Of a stretch of DNA of 64,000 nt, positions 44,736-54,557 are shown piece by piece. Each line of letters opens with the position of its first letter. The stretch's first letter is position 1. This DNA is from Variovorax sp. 54 (GTDB lineage: Bacteria > Pseudomonadota > Gammaproteobacteria > Burkholderiales > Burkholderiaceae_C). The notes beneath the pieces were generated by a model that was not told the DNA's origin, did no database searches, and saw only the letters and a list, made by a program, of their open reading frames with translations. Location of the stretch: assembly GCF_002754375.1 (NCBI RefSeq), contig NZ_PEFF01000001.1, positions 2,872,501-2,936,500 on the forward strand, in the 5' to 3' direction. Made by a program: the position numbers and the translations under genes.

Positions 44736-47578
44736 CGCGAAAGCGAACCATCACCCGCACCGGCAGCATCACTTTCCTGCATGCTGCATCCTCGATATGC
44801 ATTTCCGGACAACGCATTGCTCGCACTGTCCCCCATCGGCCCCACGAAGTTGTGCATCCCCCTGAACGTCACCTTCCCCGGCGCATGGATCTTGATGCTC
44901 GCCCCCTCCAGCTTGATGTACGCCCCCGCGCTCGTCAGCAGCACGTGCTTGGGCGCCTCCACGGCCACGTCCTTCGCCGTGCTGGCAATCGTCACTTTCT
45001 TATCGGCGGCGATCTTGGTGGCGCCGGTCTGGCTCTGAAGGCTCACCTTGCCGCTGGCCGCATGCAGCGTGATGCCGCGCTCCTGGTTCGGTTCACTGCC
45101 TTCTCCCGCCTTCGTGCCCACCGTGTACAGGCTCACCCCCTTGGCCACGCTCACCGCGATCTGGCCTTGCGCGGGCAGGTCGATGTCCTGGCTCGCGACG
45201 ATGGCGGTGTGCTGGCCGCTCACGGCGATCACTTCCTTGGGCGTGACGAAGCCGATGCCCATCGGCGCGCTGAACTGCAGGTGCGGTTCGCTGTACGCGG
45301 TGACGCTGCCGTGACCGCCCTCGGTGGCCTTGATGTCGCTGCTACTTGATCCACCGTTGTTACCCGATGGTCCGCCGCCTTCCTGCTTGGCCTCCAGCAC
45401 TTCAGCCACGTGCTTCAACGCCGCGATGGCCGGCAGATCATTCGGAGCACCTTCGCCCTTGATCTGCGCCTTCTGCGTCTGCGCGCTCTGGGCGAGCGAC
45501 GTGGCGAGTTCTTCGGCCTGCTTGGTCTGCTGCTGCGCTTCGCGGCTCGCCATGAACGCACCCTTGGCGTTCGGCTGCGCGTAGGCGCTCACGAGCAGCC
45601 CCGCGCCTGCACGGATGGCGCCTTGCGCGGTGGTGGCCAGCTCGGCGCCGTGGCCGCGGCCCTTGCCGCGCGCGTTGTCGTCCTGCTGTTTGTGGTGGCC
45701 CAGGTGCAGGCGGCTGCTGGCCTGTGTGGTGGCCAGGCTGGTGCTGCCCTGGCCCGGGGTGTCGTCGAAGACGAGCTGGTTGTAGCCCCCGTCGCCGCTC
45801 TGGCTGGCGCTGAGTTCCTGGGTCTTGATGCCGCTGAAGACGGCGTTGTGCGCATGCTCCTTGGCGCCCTTGCCTTCGCCAGCGAACCATGCGGGCGCGT
45901 TGCCGGTGGACTGGGCGGCGCCTGCTGATTTCTGGTTGTGTTGGGCGTCAACCTGGCCGGCGCCGTTGTACAGCGCGGCGACGACGACGGGGCGGTCGAT
46001 GTCGCCGTGGTGGAATTCCACCAGCACTTCCTGGCCCACGCGCGGCAGGCTCATCTGGCCCCAGTTGTCGCCGGCGGCGCTGGCGGCCACGCGCACCCAG
46101 GCGCCCAGGCGGTCGGCGGCGGGGGCGTTGTCCTGGCCGTCGGTGCGCGACTGGCGTGCGCTGGACGCACTGCCGCGCTGCCAGTGGAATTGCACCTTGA
46201 TGCGGTGGTCGCGGTCGGTGTGGACCGGGGCACCGTCGCTACCGCCACCACCCACGCCGATGACGATGGCGCTCTGGCTGCCGTGCACGCTGGGCTTGGG
46301 GTGGATGCGTTGGCCGTGGCCGTCCAGGCTCAGGGGCCGGTAAGGGATGGCCGCGCGCACGGTGGTGAACTCGTTGCGGTAGTGGGTGACGGCGTCTGCT
46401 GTCTTGTCGGCATTGCCGCTGTCGAACTCGGTGGCGATGTCGGGCAGGCCCAGTCGCTCGCCGATGCCGGTCTTCAGGTCTTCGTCGAAGTTGTTGCGCG
46501 CGATGTGGCGCACGGCGAGCACGGCGAAGCGGCGGTCCTGCTCGCTGTCCTTGTCGTGCTGCTCGTGCCCGCTCAAGGTGAAGGTGGTGGCGGGTGCCAG
46601 GGTGCGCACGGCGCTGCGGCCTTCGAAGCGCTTGTTGCGCAGCTCCAGCGCCTGCAGGGCGTTGGCCAGCAGGCGTTCGCCTTGGGCACTGGTTTCCCAG
46701 CCGTAGGCGCCGGGGTCATCGCTCCAGCGCAGCGTGCGCTGGCCCGCGGCGCGGCTTTGCTGTTGCACGGGGCGCGCGCTCACGCTCTTGTAGTCCCAGC
46801 TTTGCTGCGCGAGGCTGTTGGTCTGCAGCTGGCGGTGGCCGCGCCACTGCTGGATGGTGTCTTCGCGCTCGCTGGCATCGGCGCGGTGAAAACGGATGGT
46901 GGCTTGGGTGTTGGCGCGGAAGGCGCCGGCGTGGTCGACGATGACGAGGGTGTGGTTGCCCAGTGCGCCCTCTTTGCCGGTCGCGTGTTCAAACCAGTAG
47001 TACAGGCCTTCTTCAGCGAGCAGGCGCGCGACGAAGTCGAAGTCGCTCTCCTGGTACTGGGTGGTGATGCCGCGCACAGGGTAGATGTCGCGCTGGGCAA
47101 TCTCCCAGCGCCATTGCGGAACCAGCTGGCCCTGGCTCTGGTAGCGCCCGAACACGGCATCGACGATGTCGAACACGTTCTGGTGCTGGAACAGGCAGCT
47201 GTCCTGGCGGTAGCGCAGGAAGGCCATCCACGGTTCGATGACGAGCCGGTAGCGCGCCATGCCGCCGTTGCTCGACACGCACTCGGCCTCGCTCACGTGG
47301 CCGTGGAAGGGGCGCAGCTCGGTGCGGCTTTGCGCGGTCTGCAGGTCGAGGCGCACGCCCCGGCCGATGAGGGTCTTGAGTTCGATGTGCGCGTCGTCGC
47401 TCAACGCGGTGAGTTCGAAGCGAAAGCCGCCGTCATCGATGCTTTCCACGCCGTCCAGGCGCTCGGCCAGCAGCTTGTCGGTACTCAGTGGCGTGTGCAG
47501 CACCAGCAGGCGCTCGCGCTGCGTGGTGCCCGCGCGCAGAAGCCCGCCGAGTGAAGCCGATGTGAAGTTCGTCGTCAT
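44732..47578 (-). CDS. vgrG: Type VI secretion tip protein VgrG/TssI
   Basis: A 948-residue spike protein. Gp27-like N-terminal part (GFRFELTALSDDAHIELKTL, QYQESDFDFVARLLAEEGLY, YWFEH), central OB fold (MSLPRVGQEVLVEFHHGDID, RPVVVAALYNGAGQ), DUF2345 region (YTVGTKAGEGSEPNQERGIT) and a final VTFRGMHNFVGPMGDSASNA. Start ATG 47578 chosen; the frame extending to 47902 lies over clpV. It begins 37 bp after clpV, so it belongs to the core operon. The C-terminus lacks the transthyretin-like extension of the other VgrG, in keeping with its use of a DUF4123 adaptor. Confidence 0.93.
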   Translation of the reverse strand: MTTNFTSASLGGLLRAGTTQRERLLVLHTPLSTDKLLAERLDGVESIDDGGFRFELTALSDDAHIELKTLIGRGVRLDLQTAQSRTELRPFHGHVSEAECVSSNGGMARYRLVIEPWMAFLRYRQDSCLFQHQNVFDIVDAVFGRYQSQGQLVPQWRWEIAQRDIYPVRGITTQYQESDFDFVARLLAEEGLYYWFEHATGKEGALGNHTLVIVDHAGAFRANTQATIRFHRADASEREDTIQQWRGHRQLQTNSLAQQSWDYKSVSARPVQQQSRAAGQRTLRWSDDPGAYGWETSAQGERLLANALQALELRNKRFEGRSAVRTLAPATTFTLSGHEQHDKDSEQDRRFAVLAVRHIARNNFDEDLKTGIGERLGLPDIATEFDSGNADKTADAVTHYRNEFTTVRAAIPYRPLSLDGHGQRIHPKPSVHGSQSAIVIGVGGGGSDGAPVHTDRDHRIKVQFHWQRGSASSARQSRTDGQDNAPAADRLGAWVRVAASAAGDNWGQMSLPRVGQEVLVEFHHGDIDRPVVVAALYNGAGQVDAQHNQKSAGAAQSTGNAPAWFAGEGKGAKEHAHNAVFSGIKTQELSASQSGDGGYNQLVFDDTPGQGSTSLATTQASSRLHLGHHKQQDDNARGKGRGHGAELATTAQGAIRAGAGLLVSAYAQPNAKGAFMASREAQQQTKQAEELATSLAQSAQTQKAQIKGEGAPNDLPAIAALKHVAEVLEAKQEGGGPSGNNGGSSSSDIKATEGGHGSVTAYSEPHLQFSAPMGIGFVTPKEVIAVSGQHTAIVASQDIDLPAQGQIAVSVAKGVSLYTVGTKAGEGSEPNQERGITLHAASGKVSLQSQTGATKIAADKKVTIASTAKDVAVEAPKHVLLTSAGAYIKLEGASIKIHAPGKVTFRGMHNFVGPMGDSASNALSGNAYRGCSMQESDAAGAGDGSLSR

Positions 47579-47615
47579 TGTTATGGTTCTCCCGTGGGCA
47601 CGCGCCGTGCTGCGC

Positions 47616-50339
47616 CTAGGTGATCCGGTAGCGGGACTCGCCGCCCTTGCCACAGCTGGCCTTGATCTTCGCGAGCGGCGTCTCGTCGGCCATGCGCGTG
47701 AGCACGGCCTCGGCAATCTCGGGCAGCAAGGTGCCGTTGAGGATGTGGTCGACGTTGCGCGCGCCCGAGTCGACCTCGGTGCAGCGTGCGAGCACGGCCT
47801 CGACCAGCGCGTCGTCCCACTCGAACACGGCCTTGTGGTTAGTCGCGATGCGGTCGCGGATGCGGCCGAGCTTGAGCGCAATGATCTGCTCCAGCACCGC
47901 ATCGGTGATCGGATAGAACGGCGCCACCTTCATGCGGCCGAGAAAGGCCGGCTTGAAGGCCTTCATGAGCACGGGGCGCAGGGCGTCGGCCAGCGCGTCG
48001 GGCGCGGGGCGTTCTTCATCGGTCTTGTTGAGACAGGCCTGCATGATCTGCGACGAACCGATATTCGACGTGAGGATGATCAGCGTGTTGCGGAAGTCGA
48101 TCTCGCGGCCCTCGGCGTCGTCCATCATGCCCTTGTCGAACACCTGGAAGAACATCTCGAGCACGTCGGGGTGGGCCTTCTCGACCTCGTCGAGCAGCAC
48201 CACGCTGTAGGGCTGGCGGCGCACGGCTTCGGTGAGCACGCCGCCTTCGCCATAGCCCACATAGCCGGGCGGCGAGCCCTTCAGGCCCGACACGCTGTGC
48301 GCCTCCTGGTACTCGCTCATGTTGATGGTGATGAGCTTCTTCTCGCCGCCGTAGAGGATGTCGGCCAGCGCGAGCGCGGTCTCGGTCTTGCCGACGCCCG
48401 AGGGGCCGACGAACATGAACACGCCGCGCGGCTTGTTGGGGTCTTCCAGGCGAGCGCTCGCGGTGCGCACGCGCTGGGCCACGGCGGCGAGCGCGTGGTC
48501 CTGGCCGATGACGCGCTCGGCCAGCAGCGTGTCGAGGGCACGCACGGTCTTGATCTCGTCCTTGACCATGCGGCCGAGCGGCACGCCGGTCCAGGCGGAG
48601 ACGATCTCGGCGACGACGTGGCCGTCGACCTGCAGCGGGACCATCGGCGTGGTGCCCTGCAGTGCGCGCAGTTCGGCGAGCAGGGCGTCGAGCTGGTCGC
48701 GCGCGGGGTCTGCGGCGGCAGCGGTTTTCTTGCGGTTGGCGGCGCGGGCCGGGGCCTTCTCTGCCACTGCGGGCGCGGCTTCGGGCTGCGCAGCCGATTC
48801 ATCGCGTTGGGCACGCAGCGCACGGATGCGTTCGACCAGCGCGTTCTCTTCGGCCAGACGTTGCTGGCTCGCGGCCAGCTCGGCCTGCAGCGCACTCTTT
48901 TGTTCCGCCAGTTCGGCAAGACGCGCTTCATGGCGCCCGCCGGCCGCGGTGTCGCGCACCAGCGCGGCGCTCTCGGCCTCGATGCGTTCGAGGCCACGAT
49001 TGGCTTCTTCGATCAACGCCGGTGTCGCGCTCTGGCCGAGCGCCACTTTCGCGCACGCGGTGTCGAGCACGCTCACCGCCTTGTCGGGCAGCTGCCGTCC
49101 GCTGATGTAGCGGTGCGACAGGCGCACGGCCTCGGTGATGGCTTCGTCGAGCACGCGGATGTTGAAGTGCTTCTCCATCAGCGGCACCATGCCGCGCAGC
49201 ATGGCGGCGGCCAGCGTTTCGCTGGGCTCCTCGACCTTCACGACCTGGAAGCGCCGTGCGAGCGCCGCGTCCTTCTCGAAGTATTTCTTGTATTCGCCCC
49301 AGGTGGTGGCGGCGATCGTGCGCAGCTCGCCGCGCGCGAGCGCGGGCTTGAGCAGGTTGGCCGCGTCGCTCTGCCCGGCCTGGCCGCCCGCGCCGATCAT
49401 GGTGTGGGCCTCGTCGATGAACAGCACGATCGGGTGCGGGCTCTTCTTCACTTCGGCAATGACGTTCTTCAGGCGGTTCTCGAACTCGCCCTTCACGCTC
49501 GCGCCGGCCTGCAAGAGGCCCATGTCGAGCGTGTGCAGCGCCACGGCGCGCAGCGACTCGGGAACGTCTTGTGCGGCGATGCGCAGTGCCAGCCCTTCGA
49601 CCACGGCCGTCTTGCCGACGCCGGCTTCGCCCGTGAGGATGGGGTTGTTCTGGCGACGGCGCATCAGGATGTCGATGACCTGGCGGATCTCGGTGTCGCG
49701 GCCGATCACGGGGTCGAGTGCGCCGTCTTTCGCGCGCTGCGTGAGGTTGGTGGTGAACTGATCGAGCGCGGGCGTCTTGCCGGGCACGCCCGCGGCCAGC
49801 GGGTCGGCCGGCACTTGCTGCGCATCGCCTTCGGCCGCCGCGCCCGAGGCGCCGGCTTCGGCCGCTTCGCTCGAACCGTCGGTGAGCTTGTCGAAGTCGT
49901 GCTTCAGGTCTTCGAGACGGATCTTCGCGAACAGCGGAGAACCGCGCTGCGCGAGCTGTGCGAGGTCGGGCTGCGTGAGCAGCGCGAGCAGCAGATGGCC
50001 TGAGCGGATCTGCGCCGCGTGCGCGTCGAGCGAGGCCAGCAGCCACGCCTGCTGGAACAGCTGCTGCAGATGCTGCGAGAACACCGGCGTGCGCGTGTTG
50101 CCGTTCTTGAAGGTCTGGATCTCGCGCTCCAGGTCCGACTGGATCGCGCTGGCGCTGATGCGGTTGGCGTGCAGCACGCGCGCGAGGTCGTTGTCGGTCT
50201 GCTCCAGAAGCGCCAGGAACAGGTGCTCCAGGTCGACCTCGTAGTGGCCGTGGGCCAGGCACAGGTTGGCAGCGCGCTGCGTGGCCATGCGTGCGCTGGC
50301 GTTGAGCTTGGTGATCAGTGTCTTCAGCGAGGTGCTCAT
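47616..50339 (-). CDS. tssH: T6SS ATPase TssH (ClpV)
   Basis: A 907-residue AAA+ unfoldase that recycles contracted TssBC sheath. N-terminal double Clp-N domain (HYEVDLEHLFLALLEQTDND, HLLLALLTQPDLAQLAQRGS), first Walker A GEAGVGKT near residue 237 with VLFIDEAHTMIGAGGQAGQS as Walker B, coiled-coil middle domain, second Walker A GPSGVGKTE near residue 643, and KGSPPGYVGYGEGGVLTEAV. The form of the middle region and the gene context distinguish it from ClpB. Confidence 0.95.
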   Translation of the reverse strand: MSTSLKTLITKLNASARMATQRAANLCLAHGHYEVDLEHLFLALLEQTDNDLARVLHANRISASAIQSDLEREIQTFKNGNTRTPVFSQHLQQLFQQAWLLASLDAHAAQIRSGHLLLALLTQPDLAQLAQRGSPLFAKIRLEDLKHDFDKLTDGSSEAAEAGASGAAAEGDAQQVPADPLAAGVPGKTPALDQFTTNLTQRAKDGALDPVIGRDTEIRQVIDILMRRRQNNPILTGEAGVGKTAVVEGLALRIAAQDVPESLRAVALHTLDMGLLQAGASVKGEFENRLKNVIAEVKKSPHPIVLFIDEAHTMIGAGGQAGQSDAANLLKPALARGELRTIAATTWGEYKKYFEKDAALARRFQVVKVEEPSETLAAAMLRGMVPLMEKHFNIRVLDEAITEAVRLSHRYISGRQLPDKAVSVLDTACAKVALGQSATPALIEEANRGLERIEAESAALVRDTAAGGRHEARLAELAEQKSALQAELAASQQRLAEENALVERIRALRAQRDESAAQPEAAPAVAEKAPARAANRKKTAAAADPARDQLDALLAELRALQGTTPMVPLQVDGHVVAEIVSAWTGVPLGRMVKDEIKTVRALDTLLAERVIGQDHALAAVAQRVRTASARLEDPNKPRGVFMFVGPSGVGKTETALALADILYGGEKKLITINMSEYQEAHSVSGLKGSPPGYVGYGEGGVLTEAVRRQPYSVVLLDEVEKAHPDVLEMFFQVFDKGMMDDAEGREIDFRNTLIILTSNIGSSQIMQACLNKTDEERPAPDALADALRPVLMKAFKPAFLGRMKVAPFYPITDAVLEQIIALKLGRIRDRIATNHKAVFEWDDALVEAVLARCTEVDSGARNVDHILNGTLLPEIAEAVLTRMADETPLAKIKASCGKGGESRYRIT

Positions 50340-50379
50340 GAACGGTGGTTTTCTTCTGTCGGTCGTGTTCGTTGAAAGG

Positions 50380-51501
50380 TCACTGCAGGGGCTGAAGCTC
50401 GTACTGCGTGTCGCTGCGGTCGCTCTCGGCTTCGCAGGTGGTGATGAAGCTGTCCCAGCCGAGGTGGCTGCCGCCGCTGTCGCTGAGCTGCACGGCGGCC
50501 ACTTCTTCGCGCGCCAGGATCAGGCGCACTTCGTATTCGCAGGTCACGCCGGCGAGCAGTGCCAGCATTTTTTCGAGCGCCTTCGCATGCGCGCGGCCCG
50601 GAAAGAACTCGCGCAGCGCGCTGCGCTTGAGCGGACCGATCCACAGGCGGATGCGCAGGTCGCGCTGCCAGATGCGTTCGCCCGCCATCGCGTTCTGGCC
50701 CAGGCTCACATTGCCCTCGCCCAGCTTGGAGCGCTGCTGCACGGGCATGTCGTACCACTTGCCGAGGAACTGTTCGATGCGAATGTGGCTGCGGAAGTAG
50801 TCCGACAGCACGCGCTGCAGGTAGGCCGCCGACATCGGCCGGTGGCGCACCGCAGCCGCATAGCCGGCCACGGTTTCGTCGAACACGGTGCCCGTGCCGT
50901 CGGTCAGCGGATCGCGCTGTGCCGTGTGCTCCAGCCCGGCCATCGACAGCAGCACCGGCAGGTAGGCGCGGCTGCGCTCGTGCTCGTAGTGCAGCGGCAG
51001 GCGGTACTTGCGCCAGGCCGCATAGAAGAGCGCGGCGGCGCGGTTGCTGAACACGTCGAGAAAGGCGCGCGCCGAGCTGTCGCGCAGATGCTGCTCGCGG
51101 CGCATCAGCATCTCGGTGTAGACGATGGGCAGAGCGCCCGATACGCCCAGCATGCCGAAAGACGCGGGCGTGAGTTCGATGCGGCTCAGGTCGTGCTCGT
51201 CCTCATGCGGCGCCGGCGGCTCGCACAGCTGCGCGCCCGACATCAGCTCGCCCACGGCGTCGCGCACCGCCAGCGCCTCGATCTCGCTGGGCGGAAAGTT
51301 CAGGCTCGTGGAGCTGCGAAAGCGCACCCAGCGCGGCACCATGCGCTCGCCGGGCACCAGGCGCTGGTGCACGTCGCGCTCCTGCCGCTTGAGCAGCATG
51401 AGCTCGATCAACCGCACCGCCTGGAAAAACTCGAAGCGGTAGGGTTCGCGCAGCAGCCTTTCGGCTACAGGAGGATCGATTCGCCGCTGCGGGGCTTGCA
51501 T
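50380..51501 (-). CDS. tssG: T6SS baseplate protein TssG
   Basis: A 373-residue baseplate wedge subunit. Start MQAPQRRIDPPVAERLLREP, YRFEFFQAVRLIELMLLKRQ and VRFRSSTSLNFPPSEIEALA are typical of TssG (VasB/ImpH). It overlaps the end of tssF by 37 bp, which indicates coupled expression of the wedge partners. Confidence 0.93.
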   Translation of the reverse strand: MQAPQRRIDPPVAERLLREPYRFEFFQAVRLIELMLLKRQERDVHQRLVPGERMVPRWVRFRSSTSLNFPPSEIEALAVRDAVGELMSGAQLCEPPAPHEDEHDLSRIELTPASFGMLGVSGALPIVYTEMLMRREQHLRDSSARAFLDVFSNRAAALFYAAWRKYRLPLHYEHERSRAYLPVLLSMAGLEHTAQRDPLTDGTGTVFDETVAGYAAAVRHRPMSAAYLQRVLSDYFRSHIRIEQFLGKWYDMPVQQRSKLGEGNVSLGQNAMAGERIWQRDLRIRLWIGPLKRSALREFFPGRAHAKALEKMLALLAGVTCEYEVRLILAREEVAAVQLSDSGGSHLGWDSFITTCEAESDRSDTQYELQPLQ

Positions 51502-53315
51502 CGCACCAGCTCCTCCTTGTCGCGCGCCGAAACAATCACCAGTTGGGTGAAGCTGTTCAGGTGCACATAGAGACCGAAGAAATGGTCCATCACGCGGGCA
51601 AAGGCCTGCAGGCTGCTGCCCACGAAGCCGGTCTCGTCGACCGTGAGCCTGAGCTCGATGCCGCGCACGAAGGTCGCGAAGGGCTTGCCGGGCAACCACT
51701 GGGTGGTGGCCTGCTGCTCGATCGCGGTGATGGCCTCGATCTGCCGCGCCGACACGGCCGAGCGGCCCAGGTCGTACAGCCGCAGCATTTCCTTCAACGC
51801 CGGCAGCCCGCTGGTGGCCAGCGACAGGTGATTGAGCGACAGGTGCGACACCAGCCGCCACTGCACGCCCTTGCCGCGCGGCATGCGCAGCGTCTGCGTC
51901 GGGCGGCGCAGCATGCGGATCGAGCGCGCCACCGAGTTGCCCTCGATGAACAGGTCGCCGCCGGGCAGGCCGAAGGCCAGCGAGTGCGGCAGGTCGCGGT
52001 TGGTGCAGGTGAGGTCGATGCTCAGCGTCTCGGTCTGCGGCAGCGACGGCTGAAAGTCGATGTCGACGATCGAGAGCTCGGTTTCGTAGCCGGGGCTGCG
52101 CTGCGCCACGAGTTCGTTGCGCCGCGCAAACCAGTAGTGCTCGGCCTCCTTCGGATGCTCGCCGTGGTGCAGCGAATAGAAGGGCCTGAACTCGATGTAC
52201 GCGTCGCCCTCGGCGGTCTGCTTCACGAGCTTGACCGAGTCGATGCTGTAGACCTCGAAGCCGAAGGCGCGGCGCGCATCGGCCACCACGGGGTACGCGG
52301 CGGCGGCGTGCGTGACGCGAATGGGGTCGCTGCGCTGCTTGAAGAGGTTGATGACGGGCGTGCAGCCCAGCCGCAGGTTGCGGCTCGACACGCCTTCGAG
52401 CAGCCGCGCCGTGGGCGAGTCGGCGCGCACGTCGGTCATCACCAGATGCAGCGTGATCGAGCGGCACGAGCCGATGTGGCGCAGCGCATTCGCCAGGTCG
52501 ATGTCGACAAAGTTGAACTTCTCGGGGAACGCGAAGTACTCGCTCAGCAGGCGGTACGCGGGGTGCGAGCGCGCCGGCAGTTCGATGAGCGCATCGGCCT
52601 CGTCGAAGCCGACCGGATGCAGCGCCTCGCCCTGCACCAGCGTCCACTTGCCGCTGCGCTCGGGCTCCACGAAGACGGCAGCCGTCTTCAGGAAGATGGC
52701 GTCGGCCAGCGCCGTGGCCAGCGAGGGCTCGGCGTCGATGAAGGTGCGCAAGCGCGCCAGTGTGAGCGCCAGGGTGCCGAGCGACTTCTGCTCGCCGGTG
52801 GCCTCGAGCGTGACCGACAGGCATCCCGTGGCGTTGCGCGGCAGCGAGGCCTGCGCGGGCGCGTTGACCACCGAGTGGTAGACCACGTTCGACACCTGCA
52901 CTGCTGCCAGCGTGACGTCGTACACGCTGCGAAAACGGCAGGCGCCGCCGCGCACGGGCTGCGAGGTGAGCTCGGTGCCGCGTGCGATGGTGATGGGCTT
53001 GCTGAGCTTGGCGAGTGCCGCGCCGCCGGCGTCGAACTGCGCGATGGAGCACGACGGAAAGGGCCGCAGGTAGTGCGGGTACATCACCTCGAGCAGCGCT
53101 TCGGTGAGCTCGGGGTAGTCGTCGTCGAGCTTCTTGCTGATGCGGGCCGTGAGCAGCGCGAACGACTGGATCATGCGTTCGACGTGCGGATCTTCGCTGG
53201 CGTCGGCCGAGATGGCCAGGCGCGCGGCGATCTTCGGGTAGCCCTTGGCGAACTCCTGCGAGTAGCCGCGCAGGAAGGCCAGCTCGCGTTCGTAGAAGGG
53301 CAGCAACTCGTCCAT
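51465..53315 (-). CDS. tssF: T6SS baseplate protein TssF
   Basis: A 616-residue baseplate subunit. N-terminus MDELLPFYERELAFLRGYSQ, EFAKGYPKIAARLAISADAS, EDPHVERMIQSFALLTARIS is the diagnostic TssF (ImpG/VasA) opening; then DDDYPELTEALLEVMYPHYL and RPFPSCSIAQFD. Start 53315 was chosen on that conserved opening. TssF and TssG with TssK form the wedge linking sheath to membrane complex. Confidence 0.94.
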   Translation of the reverse strand: MDELLPFYERELAFLRGYSQEFAKGYPKIAARLAISADASEDPHVERMIQSFALLTARISKKLDDDYPELTEALLEVMYPHYLRPFPSCSIAQFDAGGAALAKLSKPITIARGTELTSQPVRGGACRFRSVYDVTLAAVQVSNVVYHSVVNAPAQASLPRNATGCLSVTLEATGEQKSLGTLALTLARLRTFIDAEPSLATALADAIFLKTAAVFVEPERSGKWTLVQGEALHPVGFDEADALIELPARSHPAYRLLSEYFAFPEKFNFVDIDLANALRHIGSCRSITLHLVMTDVRADSPTARLLEGVSSRNLRLGCTPVINLFKQRSDPIRVTHAAAAYPVVADARRAFGFEVYSIDSVKLVKQTAEGDAYIEFRPFYSLHHGEHPKEAEHYWFARRNELVAQRSPGYETELSIVDIDFQPSLPQTETLSIDLTCTNRDLPHSLAFGLPGGDLFIEGNSVARSIRMLRRPTQTLRMPRGKGVQWRLVSHLSLNHLSLATSGLPALKEMLRLYDLGRSAVSARQIEAITAIEQQATTQWLPGKPFATFVRGIELRLTVDETGFVGSSLQAFARVMDHFFGLYVHLNSFTQLVIVSARDKEELVRCKPRSGESILL

Positions 53316-53344
53316 GGTGTGCGTCGTGTGCGCGGATCGTGGCG

Positions 53345-53836
53345 CTAGGCGTACCGGCTCTTGCCGGTGCCGCGGGTGATGGAGTACTGCAGCGTCGTGG
53401 GCTGCAGCATGGCGTCGAAGTTCACCGGCTCGGCCAGCTCGGGCAGCACGAGCAAGGCGGTGATTCCGAAATAAAGCATGTGGGTGCTGGCCTGGCCGTC
53501 GACCTCGAGCGACACCGAAACATCGCGCAGGCGCGACTCGTGGCGGGCAATGGCCTGCTCCAGCGAGCGGCAGATGAACGAACGGTCGTAGTGGCTGGCC
53601 AGGCTCAGGCCCGAGAAATCGCTCAGGCCGTAGGTCATGACGGAACGCCGGCACTCGGGGTAGGCCTCGAGCTTGGCGTCGTCGAAGACCATGCGCGTGT
53701 TGAGCAGGGACTCGAGGTCGCGTGCGACCACGTTCTTGACCTCGTCGAGCGACAAATGGCGCAGCACCGGCGAAGCCGGACCGCGCCAGTCGTCATCGAA
53801 CAGCTTGTCGAGCAGGCCTGGTTCGAATCCTGTCAT
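53345..53836 (-). CDS. tssE: T6SS baseplate protein TssE (gp25-like)
   Basis: A 163-residue gp25-like baseplate protein that nucleates sheath polymerisation. LDEVKNVVARDLESLLNTRM contains the conserved ExR-like region, followed by YGLSDFSGLSLASHYDRSFI and ARHESRLRDVSVSLE. Twenty-nine bp before tssF. A tandem repeat and terminator hairpin separate it from hcp upstream. Confidence 0.92.
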   Translation of the reverse strand: MTGFEPGLLDKLFDDDWRGPASPVLRHLSLDEVKNVVARDLESLLNTRMVFDDAKLEAYPECRRSVMTYGLSDFSGLSLASHYDRSFICRSLEQAIARHESRLRDVSVSLEVDGQASTHMLYFGITALLVLPELAEPVNFDAMLQPTTLQYSITRGTGKSRYA

Positions 53837-53873
53837 GGGTCACTCCCTGTCTCTCGCGTCGAGCAATGGGCAA

Positions 53874-53917
53874 GGCGCCGCGCGAGGGGCACGGCGCCGC
53901 GCGAGGGGCACGGCGCC
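53874..53917. repeat. Short GC-rich tandem repeat between hcp and tssE
   Basis: Two perfect copies of a 19-base unit (53874-53892 and 53893-53911, GGCGCC..GAGGGGCAC) followed by the first six bases of a third copy. It lies 38 bp upstream of tssE and next to the hcp terminator. Copy number may vary by slippage. Confidence 0.8.
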
Positions 53918-53925
53918 AAAAAGAA

Positions 53926-53945
53926 ACCGCGGCCTTCGCCGCGGT
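53926..53945 (-). terminator. Terminator/attenuator directly after hcp
   Basis: ACCGCGGC and GCCGCGGT (53926-53933, 53938-53945) pair perfectly around CTTC. On the minus strand the stem runs into TTTCTTTTT, 20 bp after the hcp stop. It would cut most transcripts after hcp and lower tssE-clpV expression relative to the highly needed tube protein. Confidence 0.7.
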
Positions 53946-53964
53946 CGTCATTGCCCGACTGGCG

Positions 53965-54477
53965 TCAGACCGAGTAGGTCTTGTCGTTCTTCGTGAGGCT
54001 CCAGGCGCCTTGCGAGTTGCCGCCCTGGTTGCCGCCGATCTTCTGCTGCGTGTACTTCCACTGCACGGCGGCGTACTTCAGCGAGAAGGTCTCGCTCGGC
54101 ACGCTGGCCACGTCGGTGCTCACGACCTTCGGGTTCACGCTGGCGATCAGCACGTACTTGAGCTTGATCTCCATGTACTGCACGCGCTTGCCTTCGCCGT
54201 CGGCACGGTAGAACTGCACCGTGACTTCGTCGAAGGTGGTGCCGCCCGACGCGTGCTGGTACAGCAGCGGGCTGACGACGTCCATGTCCTTCGTGAAGAT
54301 CATCTCGCCGTGCTCGCAGCGCTCGGCGGTGTGGCCGCCGGCGGTCGACGCAGTGGCCGAGCGCGGTTGCACGATGCTGTGCTGCCACGAGCTGACTTCG
54401 ATCCAGTCCTTGTGGTCCTTGTCCTGCGACTCGCCGTTGATGGCCGGGCTGCCGAACTTGACGTAGATATCTTTCAT
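53965..54477 (-). CDS. hcp: T6SS tube protein Hcp (TssD)
   Basis: A 170-residue Hcp1-family protein forming the stacked hexameric inner tube. MKDIYVKFGSPAINGESQDK, DHKDWIEVSSWQHSIVQPRS and HGEMIFTKDMDVVSPLLYQH are characteristic. Lies between tssC and tssE, with 80 bp to tssC and a terminator behind it. Confidence 0.95.
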   Translation of the reverse strand: MKDIYVKFGSPAINGESQDKDHKDWIEVSSWQHSIVQPRSATASTAGGHTAERCEHGEMIFTKDMDVVSPLLYQHASGGTTFDEVTVQFYRADGEGKRVQYMEIKLKYVLIASVNPKVVSTDVASVPSETFSLKYAAVQWKYTQQKIGGNQGGNSQGAWSLTKNDKTYSV

Positions 54478-54557
54478 GTTTCTTCCCCTTCTTGATTGAT
54501 TACTGACAGTTAACGTGTTGCAGCACGGCCCCTCGGCCGCGCACCCGATCTGCCTCC

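Noticed and set aside
45938..47554. 538-codon plus-strand frame over vgrG
   Set aside because: Antisense shadow of a VgrG gene with diagnostic motifs.
47259..50003. 914-codon plus-strand frame over clpV
   Set aside because: Shadow of the TssH/ClpV gene, which has both Walker motifs and all family segments; the antisense product has no recognisable feature.
51543..53348. 601-codon plus-strand frame over tssF
   Set aside because: Antisense to a conserved baseplate gene; His/Arg/Val-rich with no motifs.
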